Shown here: positions 41,878 through 50,074 of the stretch, one piece after another
Numbering within the stretch: position 1 is the first letter of the stretch
Layout: every line of letters begins with the position of its first letter
DNA from: an uncultured Collinsella sp.
GTDB taxonomy: Bacteria > Actinomycetota > Coriobacteriia > Coriobacteriales > Coriobacteriaceae
Direction: 5' to 3'
NCBI GenBank assembly: GCA_958354105.1
Contig: CATWVA010000011.1
Location: 1-53,404, forward strand
Length of the DNA: 53,404 nt
The notes under the pieces: generated by a model
Database searches by the model: none
Told to the model about the DNA's origin: nothing
The model's input: the letters and a program-made list of their open reading frames with translations, nothing else
Program-made: the position numbers and the translations under genes

Positions 41878-44505
41878 ATGAGAATCGATAAGCTAGCAAT
41901 GACGTCGCGCGAGGCGCTGCAGACCGCCATGAGCACGGCTGCCGATGCACAGGCCGGCGCGGTGGAGCCGATCCACCTGCTGTCTGCCCTGCTCGGTGCC
42001 GGCGAGCGCAATATCTCCGTGATCATCGAGCGCATCGGTGCCGACCCGGCTCAGCTCGCACGCTCCACACAAGATGCCATCGACCATGCGCCCAAGGTGT
42101 CGGGCGAGGGTCAGCAGATGGGCCTGTCCAACGAGCTCGTTCGCGTGATCGAGAAGGCCGAGAAAAAGGCCACCAAGATGGGCGACAGCTTTGTGGTGAC
42201 CGAGCATCTGCTGATGGCACTTGCCGAGGACAAGGGTGAGGCGGGTCGCGTGCTGCGTGGCGCCGGCGTGACCAAGGAGCGCATCGAGCAAGTCTACGAG
42301 GAACTGCGCGGCGATGACCGCGTGACGTCTGCCGAGGACAAGACGCAGTTTGAGGCGTTGGAGCAGTACGGTCGCAACATCTGCGATCTGGCTCGCGCCG
42401 GCAAGCTCGACCCGGTCATCGGCCGTACCGACGAGATCCGTCGTACTATTCAGGTTCTGTCCCGCCGCACCAAGAACAACCCCGTGCTTATCGGCGAGCC
42501 GGGCGTCGGCAAGACGGCCATCGTCGAGGGCATTGCTCAGCGAATCGTGGCCGGCGACGTACCGAGCACCCTGCGCGACCGCGACCTCATCGAGCTCGAC
42601 ATGAGCGCGCTGGTCGCCGGCGCCAAGTACCGCGGCGAGTTCGAGGACCGCTTGAAGGCCGTGCTCAAGGAAGTCCAAAAGTCCGAAGGCAAGGTCATCC
42701 TGTTCATCGATGAGCTCCACACCATCGTGGGCGCGGGTGCCACCGAGGGCTCCATGGACGCCGGCAACATCCTGAAGCCGGCGCTTGCCCGTGGCGACTT
42801 GCACGCAATCGGCGCGACTACGCTCGACGAGTATCGCAAGTACATCGAGAAGGACGCGGCACTCGCCCGTCGTTTCCAGACCGTGATGGTCTCCGAGCCC
42901 ACCGTCGAGGACACCATCTCGATCCTGCGTGGCCTCAAGGAGAAGTACGAGATCTTCCACGGCGTGCATATCACCGATAGCGCGCTCGTGGCGGCCGCCG
43001 ACCTCTCCGATCGCTACATCGCCGACCGCTTCCTGCCCGATAAGGCCATCGACCTGGTTGATGAGGCGGCAAGCCGCCTGCGCATGGAGCTCGACAGCAT
43101 GCCGGTCGAGATCGATGCCACCACGCGTCAGCTCACCCAGCTGCAGATCGAGGAGCAGGCGCTCATGAAGGAGACCGACGACGCCTCCAAGGAGCGTCTG
43201 GAGGCCCTGCGCCAAGAGATTGCCGAGGTCCAAGAAAAGCTCAACGTGCAAAAGGCCGGCTGGCTCAACCAGAAGAACGCCATCGACCACGTGCAGGAGC
43301 TCAAGGGACAGCTCGACGAGGCCAAGAGCGAAGAGGAGCGTGCGACGCGCAACGGCGACCTGGGCCGTGCGTCCGAGCTGCGCTACTCCGTGATTCCGGG
43401 CCTGCAGCAGCAGATTCAGGATTCCGAGGCTGCGCTCGAGGCGCAAAAGCAGCAGGACGGCGAGGGCCTCAACGAGCAGGTGACCTCCGATGAGATCGCT
43501 GAGGTCGTGAGCGCTTGGACCGGCGTGCCCGTCTCCAAGATGATGCAGGGCGAGCTCGACAAGCTGAAGGGCTTGGAGGGCGAGCTGCATAAGCGCGTCA
43601 TCGGCCAGGACGAGGCGGTCTCCGCTGTCGCCGCGGCCGTGCGTCGCAGCCGTGCGGGCCTCTCCGATCCGGACAAGCCCATCGGCAGCTTTTTCTTCCT
43701 GGGCCCCACCGGCGTGGGCAAGACCGAGCTCGCCAAGGCGCTTGCCGAGTGCCTGTTCGATGACGAGCGTGCGCTCGTGCGTATCGACATGTCCGAGTAC
43801 ATGGAGAAGTTCAGCGTCCAACGTCTGATCGGTGCGCCTCCGGGATACGTGGGTTACGACGAGGGCGGCCAGCTTACCGAGGCCGTGCGCCGTCGTCCGT
43901 ACTCCGTGATTTTGCTCGACGAGATGGAGAAGGCTCATCCGGATGTCTTTAACGTGCTGCTGCAGGTGCTTGATGACGGCCGTCTGACCGATGGCCAGGG
44001 TCGCCAGGTGTCCTTCAAGAACACGATCATCATCATGACGTCTAACGTGGGCTCCAAGGCCATCGCCGATCTGTCCGGTAAGGACGAGGAGGAGATGCGC
44101 CATCAGGTCGACGCCGCCATGGCTCAGACCTTCCGCCCCGAGTTCCTCAACCGTATCGACGATATCGTGGTGTTCCATCCGCTCGGCATGGCGCAGATCG
44201 AGAAGATCGTCGACATCCAGCTTGCCGACGTCCGCGCGCGTCTGGCCAAGGAGCGCATGACGCTTGCCATCACCCCGGCGGCCAAGCAGATGCTCGCCGT
44301 GGGTGGCCTGGACCCCGTGTTCGGTGCCCGTCCGCTCAAGCGCCTGGTCCAGCGCGAGGTCGTGGACGCCATCGCCGCCGCCATCATCGACGGTACGGTG
44401 CGCGAGGGCGATCAGGTGACGGTCGATGCCGACAAGGACGGCGGCTTTACCGTCGTGTGCGACAACACGCCGTCTGCTACCTACGAGGTCCCCGACGCCG
44501 AGTAG
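41878..44505 (+). CDS. clpB: Disaggregase ClpB
   Basis: The 875-residue cytosolic Hsp100 works with DnaK to extract proteins from aggregates. It has an N-terminal Clp repeat domain (about 1-145), AAA1 with Walker A GEPGVGKT (206-213), a long middle coiled coil (about 400-525) specific for ClpB, and AAA2 with Walker A GPTGVGKTE (about 609-617) and arm motif GAPPGYVGYDEGG. It is monocistronic, with AGAGAGGTGA before ATG 41878 and a strong terminator after it. Confidence 0.98.
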   Translation: MRIDKLAMTSREALQTAMSTAADAQAGAVEPIHLLSALLGAGERNISVIIERIGADPAQLARSTQDAIDHAPKVSGEGQQMGLSNELVRVIEKAEKKATKMGDSFVVTEHLLMALAEDKGEAGRVLRGAGVTKERIEQVYEELRGDDRVTSAEDKTQFEALEQYGRNICDLARAGKLDPVIGRTDEIRRTIQVLSRRTKNNPVLIGEPGVGKTAIVEGIAQRIVAGDVPSTLRDRDLIELDMSALVAGAKYRGEFEDRLKAVLKEVQKSEGKVILFIDELHTIVGAGATEGSMDAGNILKPALARGDLHAIGATTLDEYRKYIEKDAALARRFQTVMVSEPTVEDTISILRGLKEKYEIFHGVHITDSALVAAADLSDRYIADRFLPDKAIDLVDEAASRLRMELDSMPVEIDATTRQLTQLQIEEQALMKETDDASKERLEALRQEIAEVQEKLNVQKAGWLNQKNAIDHVQELKGQLDEAKSEEERATRNGDLGRASELRYSVIPGLQQQIQDSEAALEAQKQQDGEGLNEQVTSDEIAEVVSAWTGVPVSKMMQGELDKLKGLEGELHKRVIGQDEAVSAVAAAVRRSRAGLSDPDKPIGSFFFLGPTGVGKTELAKALAECLFDDERALVRIDMSEYMEKFSVQRLIGAPPGYVGYDEGGQLTEAVRRRPYSVILLDEMEKAHPDVFNVLLQVLDDGRLTDGQGRQVSFKNTIIIMTSNVGSKAIADLSGKDEEEMRHQVDAAMAQTFRPEFLNRIDDIVVFHPLGMAQIEKIVDIQLADVRARLAKERMTLAITPAAKQMLAVGGLDPVFGARPLKRLVQREVVDAIAAAIIDGTVREGDQVTVDADKDGGFTVVCDNTPSATYEVPDAE

Positions 44506-44551
44506 ATTTATGGGACATGCCTTAAAATCTGCCAGCCGTCTCTAAACGCCA

Positions 44552-44588
44552 AGGGCGGCGGATCCAATTGGGTCCGCCGCCCTTTTTC
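44552..44588 (+). terminator. Terminator of clpB
   Basis: A 14-bp stem AGGGCGGCGGATCC / complement with loop AATT (one G-T pair), followed by TTTTT. Confidence 0.92.
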
Positions 44589-44639
44589 GTGCGACAATCG
44601 ATAATGTTGAACACGATTGCATGGCAAGGAGATATGCAG

Positions 44640-44834
44640 ATGATAGACAAGAACAAGACGAATGCGCCGGTCGCCAACGCCGCGCCGGCCGCACCCAAGC
44701 CTGCACCCAAGCCTGTGCCCAAGCCGCGCGACCCCTACATCCGTGCCGAGAACGAGGATGACGACGGCTACGATCCTTATAGCGATCGTCGCCCCGAGCG
44801 CGAGCCCCTCTTCGAAGCCGACCCCTGGCGTTAA
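44640..44834 (+). CDS. Small proline-rich acidic protein
   Basis: The 64-residue protein (MIDKNKTNAPV...) has a Pro/Ala/Lys repeat stretch (PAAPKPAPKPVPKPRDP) and an acidic tail ending FEADPWR. It is probably disordered; no family was recognised. AAGGAG is placed for ATG 44640 rather than the ATG 6 nt earlier. A terminator follows at once, so it is a short transcription unit of its own. Confidence 0.65.
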   Translation: MIDKNKTNAPVANAAPAAPKPAPKPVPKPRDPYIRAENEDDDGYDPYSDRRPEREPLFEADPWR

Positions 44835-44869
44835 GTAGCTCATTTGGGACGGGGCTTTTTTAGCTACTT
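44833..44869 (+). terminator. Terminator after the proline-rich gene
   Basis: AGCTC/GGGCT stem with T6 inside outer arms AAGTAGCT/AGCTACTT. The core is shared with 3183-3207. Confidence 0.65.
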
Positions 44870-44974
44870 TGTTTTCGGCTAGAGGCGTTCATGCCTGCCC
44901 CCCTCGGCCGCTCGATATCCTCCGGGAGGGGCCACTAATAGAAAACTTGCTTATCCATTAATCAAGATACGCAT

Positions 44975-45034
44975 AATCTTGCTCTCCTGCTAATCAAGAA
45001 TCGTTATAATCTTGATTAGCAGGAGAGCAAGATT
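44975..45034. promoter_or_regulatory. 25-bp palindrome at the promoter/leader of the ATPase gene
   Basis: Perfect arms at 44975-44999 and 45010-45034 (AATCTTGCTCTCCTGCTAAT...) around ATCGTTATAA. TATAAT at 45005-45010 may be the -10. A smaller CAAGAT/ATCTTG pair precedes it (44963-44981). The right arm ends at the ribosome site of the gene at 45043. Confidence 0.75.
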
Positions 45035-45042
45035 GGAGAATT

Positions 45043-46395
45043 ATGGCATTCAACGACTTGGTGGCTCAAAAAATAAAGGACTTTGAGCAACAGGGGATTC
45101 CGCAGGTCTTTGAGCGCGACCTTGATCTGGGCAACCCGCAGGAGCCAAAGCGCGACAACATCGTATATGTGATTGTGGGCGCCCGTCGTTGTGGAAAGAC
45201 GTATCGCCTGTATCAGGAGATACGGCGGCTTCAGGGCCAAGGCGTCGAGCTTGACCGGATGCTATATTTCAATTTTGAGGATGAGCGCTTGCGTCCGTAT
45301 GAGCCATCGCTACTAGCGGACGTGCTCGATACATTCTATGCACTATATCCTGCTGCTCGAGGCGAGGGCGCCTACCTTTTCTTTGACGAGATCCAGGAAA
45401 TACCCGAATGGGGTGCGTTTCTGCGACGCGTGGTCGATACGGAGAAGGCGACCGTTTACGTGACGGGATCTTCTTCTAAGATGCTGTCCTCAGAACTTAA
45501 GAGCGAGTTCAGGGGCCGTTCTCTTGTGCGAGAGCTTTTTCCGTTGAGTTTTTCGGAATACGTCCGATATAAGACGGGGAGCGTTCCTGAGCCGGATGCA
45601 CCCTTTTCATCGAGCGATGCAGCACTGCTTCGACATCATCTGATCGGATATCTCGAGCGAGGGGGATTCATCGCGACACTTGAGCAGACGCCCGCAGACG
45701 CGATTCAGCTGCTACAGGAATATGCGTCGCGAACGGTCGCCATGGACGTCGTTGAACGTTACGACGTCAAGAACCCCCGTTTGGCCTCGCTGTTTCTGGC
45801 GCGGTGCATGGCATCTTCGGGACGAGAGCTGTCAGTGAACAAAGTGTACAACGAGTTCAAGAGCAGACAGATATCCGTCAGTCGAAATACGCTCAGCGAC
45901 TTACTTGAGTATTACGAGGACGCCTACCTGCTGTTTTCGGTGCCGGAGTTCACGCGTTCGCTTGCAAATAATACGCGGTCTGCGTCTAAGGTCTACGTCG
46001 TCGATCCTGCGATGTTCGGAGCGTTCTCCCCCGCATCGGCATTGGATCATGGTCAGAGGCTCGAGACCGCGGTGTTCAATGCGCTCAGAAGAAGGACCCC
46101 CGCCGTGCGGCCCGGTTCGGTTTGCCGCCTGCTGATTAAAGATAAGAATAAAAGCCATGAGGTGGACTTTGTGGCTGGGGATGCACTGCTCATGCAGGCT
46201 TACGGCCTGATTCAGGTAAGTGTGGATATGACAAGCGAGAAAACGCGCGAGCGCGAAATTGCCGCGCTCGATGCCGCGATGGCCCAGTTTGATCTTGGCG
46301 AGTCGGTAATCGTTACCATGGATGAGCAGGCCGATATTCCATGCAAACACGGCGTGGTACATGCTGTGCCCGCATGGAAGTGGCTCCTTTCCTAA
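45043..46395 (+). CDS. AAA ATPase with DUF4143-like C-terminus
   Basis: The 450-residue protein has Walker A GARRCGKT (about 47-54), Walker B YLFFDEIQEI, sensor VTGSSSKML and an arginine-rich FRGRSLVRELFPLSFSEY. The C-terminal third has VYVVDPAMFGAF and KSHEVDFVAGD, which in this family form a degenerate nuclease-like fold. Function is not established for the family; a role in DNA handling or defence is often suggested. The gene is isolated and has a large palindrome over its promoter and leader. Confidence 0.8.
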   Translation: MAFNDLVAQKIKDFEQQGIPQVFERDLDLGNPQEPKRDNIVYVIVGARRCGKTYRLYQEIRRLQGQGVELDRMLYFNFEDERLRPYEPSLLADVLDTFYALYPAARGEGAYLFFDEIQEIPEWGAFLRRVVDTEKATVYVTGSSSKMLSSELKSEFRGRSLVRELFPLSFSEYVRYKTGSVPEPDAPFSSSDAALLRHHLIGYLERGGFIATLEQTPADAIQLLQEYASRTVAMDVVERYDVKNPRLASLFLARCMASSGRELSVNKVYNEFKSRQISVSRNTLSDLLEYYEDAYLLFSVPEFTRSLANNTRSASKVYVVDPAMFGAFSPASALDHGQRLETAVFNALRRRTPAVRPGSVCRLLIKDKNKSHEVDFVAGDALLMQAYGLIQVSVDMTSEKTREREIAALDAAMAQFDLGESVIVTMDEQADIPCKHGVVHAVPAWKWLLS

Positions 46396-46439
46396 TCGTC
46401 TATGGATTTGCGAGGCCAGGACTCAGGTGTCATGGTCCG

Positions 46440-47921
46440 CTAGTCCTGGGCCTTGATGCTCGGCAGGAGAATCTGGGCGAGGTAGTCGGTCTCGAGTTTG
46501 GTCGCAGCGTCGGCCTTGCCGTCTTTGCCGACCAGTACGTTCTTGATCTGGCTATAGGTGTAGCGGTTGCCGGTCGTGAGCTCGACAAGCTCAATGGCCG
46601 AGTCCATAGGGTAGGTCGACACGGGATTCTGCGTCCGTCCGTTGATGGTCTGGGGCACCACGTACGGATAGACGGGACCGCTGGCGTAGACGGTATAACC
46701 GTTGCCTAGGTTGGCCGCACCCAAAACCGTATCGCCCTCATCGGGCGTAAAGCTCTCGCCCTCGCGCACTGCGACGAGCGTCACAATCGGTGTATCGCTG
46801 TCGCCGGCAAGATAGATGCATAGCGTGCTGCCATTTTGCCAAGTCTCGACCTTGCCGTACCACTCGACGGGGATATCGAGCTGGTAGAGGTCGGTTGCCT
46901 TGTGGCGGGCGTCGGCATCACGGGCCGCCTGTGCCTTTTGCGCGCTCACGGCATTGACGGCGGCGCCGCGCCGCGCGGTTGCCGCCTGCTGGAGCACCTT
47001 GGCGGTGGCGGCGGAGCTCGCGCCTCCCTCCTCGGCATATTTGGCGGCGGCATCGATCTGGTCGTCAGTCACCGTGTCGGCCGAAGGCACCTTGAGCTTA
47101 AAGGCGGCCTGGCTGCTTAGGTCCTGTCCGTCGCTCTTGATCGTGACCTGCGCCTTGGTGGTCGGGACGGTATAGATGGTGCCGTCGGCCGCGATGGGAG
47201 AGGCAGCGATGGAGAGCGTGTAATCGCCGGGCAGCAGTTTGATGCCGCGGCCGTGCTCGTCAACATAGAGCGTTTCGCTCACGGATGAGCCATCAGCGTC
47301 CTGACCGCTCACCTGTACGGGAATCTTAGAGCTGGTGGAACAGTCGAGGCCCGCGGCATGCACGCCAATCTGCACCGACATCATCGTGTGGGCATTGGCG
47401 GCGACAGCGGCAGCCTGCTCTTGCTGATATCCGTTCCAGGCAGCATAGCCTGCACCGCCGGCGACGAGCGCGACGGCCACGACACCGGCGACCATCAGAT
47501 TGCGGCGCTTGGGCGACATCTTGCGATGGCGGACCTCGGCTTCGTGTGCCGAGGGAACGGACGGCAGGGGAATATCGCCCATGGCGATGGTCTCATCCAC
47601 GGCTGGTGCGGAACCCAGGCCAGGAAGCTCGCGAGTCAGCGAATCTTCGGCCGGTAAGCTGTCGAGCAAGACGGTTTCCTCGCCCGTGTCGGATTCGGGC
47701 TGGTCGTCGGCCTCGCTATCGTCCTCTTCGGCTTCGTCAGGAGCGTCTTTGGCGTCGCCGCCTTCGTCCTCAGTGTCTTCGTGCACCTCGTCTTGCGCGT
47801 CGACGACCGAATCGCTAAACGAGAGCTCGTCTAGCGCGATCCGGTCAAGGCTCTCCAGGGCTTCGGCACATGCTTCCGCATCCTGGGCCGCATCCTCGCG
47901 GCCATACGTCTCATCGCTCAT
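46440..47921 (-). CDS. Single-pass membrane protein with acidic N-terminus
   Basis: The 493-residue protein starts MSDETYGREDAAQ. An acidic cytoplasmic region (about 1-140) leads to one TM segment (LMVAGVVAVALVAGGAGYAA, about 145-165). The extracytoplasmic part has an Ig-like beta domain (VQIGVHAAGLDCSTSSKIPV), an Ala-rich helical part, and a C-terminal beta domain with VEWYGKVETWQNGSTLCIYL. I do not recognise the family. GGGGGAT precedes ATG 47921; the longer frame has no ribosome site. It converges on the ATPase gene. Confidence 0.7.
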   Translation of the reverse strand: MSDETYGREDAAQDAEACAEALESLDRIALDELSFSDSVVDAQDEVHEDTEDEGGDAKDAPDEAEEDDSEADDQPESDTGEETVLLDSLPAEDSLTRELPGLGSAPAVDETIAMGDIPLPSVPSAHEAEVRHRKMSPKRRNLMVAGVVAVALVAGGAGYAAWNGYQQEQAAAVAANAHTMMSVQIGVHAAGLDCSTSSKIPVQVSGQDADGSSVSETLYVDEHGRGIKLLPGDYTLSIAASPIAADGTIYTVPTTKAQVTIKSDGQDLSSQAAFKLKVPSADTVTDDQIDAAAKYAEEGGASSAATAKVLQQAATARRGAAVNAVSAQKAQAARDADARHKATDLYQLDIPVEWYGKVETWQNGSTLCIYLAGDSDTPIVTLVAVREGESFTPDEGDTVLGAANLGNGYTVYASGPVYPYVVPQTINGRTQNPVSTYPMDSAIELVELTTGNRYTYSQIKNVLVGKDGKADAATKLETDYLAQILLPSIKAQD

Positions 47922-48043
47922 ATATCCCCCAATGCAATATCGGCTCAACACTGTACCCAAAAATGGAGCCATATAAAGCGCATACGAAATATAAGATCCG
48001 ATTTAACCTGAGCGCATCGTTCGGCCGCATCCTCGCGGCAGCA

Positions 48044-48082
48044 AAAGGCCCCCGGAACGCGGACGAATCACATTCCGGGGGC
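48044..48082 (-). terminator. Terminator of the tetR-membrane protein unit
   Basis: Stem GCCCCCGGAA/TTCCGGGGGC. On the minus strand it is followed by CTTTT. Confidence 0.85.
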
Positions 48083-48153
48083 TCTGCAATGCGTTGAGTT
48101 GCGCGGAGCCGGCTATGCTGCTTCACATTCAAGCGGCGTTTGCGCCGGGCATG

Positions 48154-49161
48154 TTACTCGGCGTGCGCGTAATCAACCTTGGCGCGGCGAGCGGTAGCCT
48201 TCTCCCAATCGCTGGTGCCCTCAAAGACGTCCTGCTTGTAGGGATTGCGGCCGAGCTTCTTGGCACGGTAGACGATGTAGATGATCGCGGCGACGTTGGC
48301 GACCAGCGCGGCGATCGAGACCGCGGTAGCGGCGCCGGGGTCGAGCGTGGAGTGGGTCACAAAGATGGACTCCTCCTGGAAGTACGGGAATACCTGGGCA
48401 AACATGCACCAAATAGCCAGCGTAAAGGCACGGTTCTGGATCCAGCCGCCCTTGTTCCAGATAAAGGCGGCGACGGTGGGCGCCAGCAGCAGTGCAAAGC
48501 CGCAGAACCAGGAGTGGGTGGGCAAGCAGTTGTAGGTGTAGCAGAAGTTCCAGATATCGTAGGCGATGATGTAGACCCAGGTCATGTCGGGCCACAGCAT
48601 GTCGGTCTTGTCCTCAGAGGCGTAGACACTCCACCAACCGGTCATGCAGAAGATGTTGATGATACCGGCGATGCCGTTGAACACGTTGTTCCAGCCGGCG
48701 AGCTGCGTGGCGCCCTCGGAGGTGACCCAGGTGGACTCGCCCAGGACAAAGAAGTGATAGGCGCTCTCAAAGTCGGACACGACGGCGATCATGATGTTGA
48801 TGGCGACGATCACAAACGGCCACGCGCGGAACCAATGCGCCTTGCCGATCTTGCCCCACTGGTACTTAATGGCAATGAAGCCCCAGCAACCGGCCAGCGC
48901 CGCGTATACCTTGGCGTAGTGGAACCAGCTGTTCTGGTACACATGGGTGGGGTTGGTGAGCGCCCACTCGGCACCCTGTGAGACGCCGATGGCGATAGCG
49001 ACGCAGTAGATGGTCATGGCCAGCGGAGCCACGCCAAAGATGATGGCCGCGCCCAGCTTGGTGCGGCGGCCGACCTCGTTGAGCACGATCAGGCCAATAA
49101 AGACCATGGCCCAGCCGGCCCAGTGGATAAGGGTATTGCTACCCCAAACATCGAACAGCAT
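48154..49161 (-). CDS. Multi-pass membrane protein (DUF5692-like)
   Basis: The 335-residue protein has about nine TM helices rich in Trp and Tyr (TLIHWAGWAMVFIGLIVLNE, AWPFVIVAINIMIAVVS, MTWVYIIAYDIWNFCYTYN). It resembles what I recall as the DUF5692 family of gut bacteria, whose function is unknown. GGAGAG precedes ATG 49161. It follows tetR by 63 bp in the same direction and is thus probably under its control, like the divergent oxidoreductase. Confidence 0.7.
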   Translation of the reverse strand: MLFDVWGSNTLIHWAGWAMVFIGLIVLNEVGRRTKLGAAIIFGVAPLAMTIYCVAIAIGVSQGAEWALTNPTHVYQNSWFHYAKVYAALAGCWGFIAIKYQWGKIGKAHWFRAWPFVIVAINIMIAVVSDFESAYHFFVLGESTWVTSEGATQLAGWNNVFNGIAGIINIFCMTGWWSVYASEDKTDMLWPDMTWVYIIAYDIWNFCYTYNCLPTHSWFCGFALLLAPTVAAFIWNKGGWIQNRAFTLAIWCMFAQVFPYFQEESIFVTHSTLDPGAATAVSIAALVANVAAIIYIVYRAKKLGRNPYKQDVFEGTSDWEKATARRAKVDYAHAE

Positions 49162-49224
49162 GCTGCTCTCCTTTCACAAGCCCGCGGCCCCTCTTCTGAT
49201 CGCGGGCAGTTTGGCCAAATGTCG

Positions 49225-49887
49225 TCAGTTCTGGGGCTTGCGCTCCTGATACTTGGCGGTATAGCCCTCGATATGGAGCGTCGAGGCGATGATTTCCTTG
49301 ACTGTCTCGTCGGGCGCATCGGGGTGCGTGCGGATATACATCAGCAGCCCCATGATGAGGGTGTAGAACGTCTCGTAGACATGGTCGATGCGTAGCTCGT
49401 GATGGGCGACAAAATCCACCACGGTGGTATCGCAGATATACTGCGCCACGCGCTGGACCACGTTGTGCAAAAAGCCGCCGTAGAGCGCGCCGCTGCTCGA
49501 GGTGAGCGTGCTCGGCAACTCGTGGCCGCTCACGACCAGGCGCTTAAAGAGCGGAGCAACGGTGTCGAGTGCGCCTTCGATGTCGCCAACCGTGCGGCTG
49601 GCGTTCCACTGCTCGAGCTCGGCGATAAAGCCGTCGATTGCCTCGTCCATAACGGCGGTGACGGCGGCATCCATATCGGCAAAGTAGTGGTAGAACAGCG
49701 AACGCGTGCAGCCAGCCCGCTTGGTCACGGCCGATACCGAAAGATGGGACACACCAAGCTCGGCGCTCACGGCGCGCACAGCGGCGAGGATCTCGCGACG
49801 GCGCTCGTCGCCCGTCAGGCGTTTTGCCGCGCTATCGGATGCGGGGACGGCATCGACCACAGAGATATCTGCTGCGTTGTTGCCCAT
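49225..49887 (-). CDS. TetR-family regulator
   Basis: The 220-residue protein has a TetR HTH (about 27-75, RREILAAVRAVSAELGVS, SVSAVTKRAGCTRSLFYHYF) and a helical ligand domain. The divergent region holds two palindromes TTGAC-N5-GTCAA that fit as its operators. It is probably autoregulated and controls the membrane protein after it and the oxidoreductase-hypA unit. Confidence 0.9.
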   Translation of the reverse strand: MGNNAADISVVDAVPASDSAAKRLTGDERRREILAAVRAVSAELGVSHLSVSAVTKRAGCTRSLFYHYFADMDAAVTAVMDEAIDGFIAELEQWNASRTVGDIEGALDTVAPLFKRLVVSGHELPSTLTSSSGALYGGFLHNVVQRVAQYICDTTVVDFVAHHELRIDHVYETFYTLIMGLLMYIRTHPDAPDETVKEIIASTLHIEGYTAKYQERKPQN

Positions 49888-49940
49888 GTTTTGCCGCCTT
49901 TCATCCTCTTTTGCCTGACCGTTCGCCTAACAGTCTTGAA

Positions 49941-49988
49941 TATTGTTGACGGTTCGTCAATACTGTTTTTGACACAATGTCAACAATA
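49941..49988. promoter_or_regulatory. Paired operators between tetR and the oxidoreductase gene
   Basis: Two sites of the same form, TTGAC-GGTTC-GTCAA (49946-49960) and TTGAC-ACAAT-GTCAA (49969-49983), lie 23 bp centre to centre. Outer arms TATTGTTGAC/GTCAACAATA make the whole block palindromic. Confidence 0.7.
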
Positions 49989-50074
49989 GCGGGTGAACGG
50001 CATGGGGGCATGTCGAACCCGTACAAAGAGGGGCGCCGCGGTCTCGCCGGGCTGTGGCAAGAGAAGGGACGACT

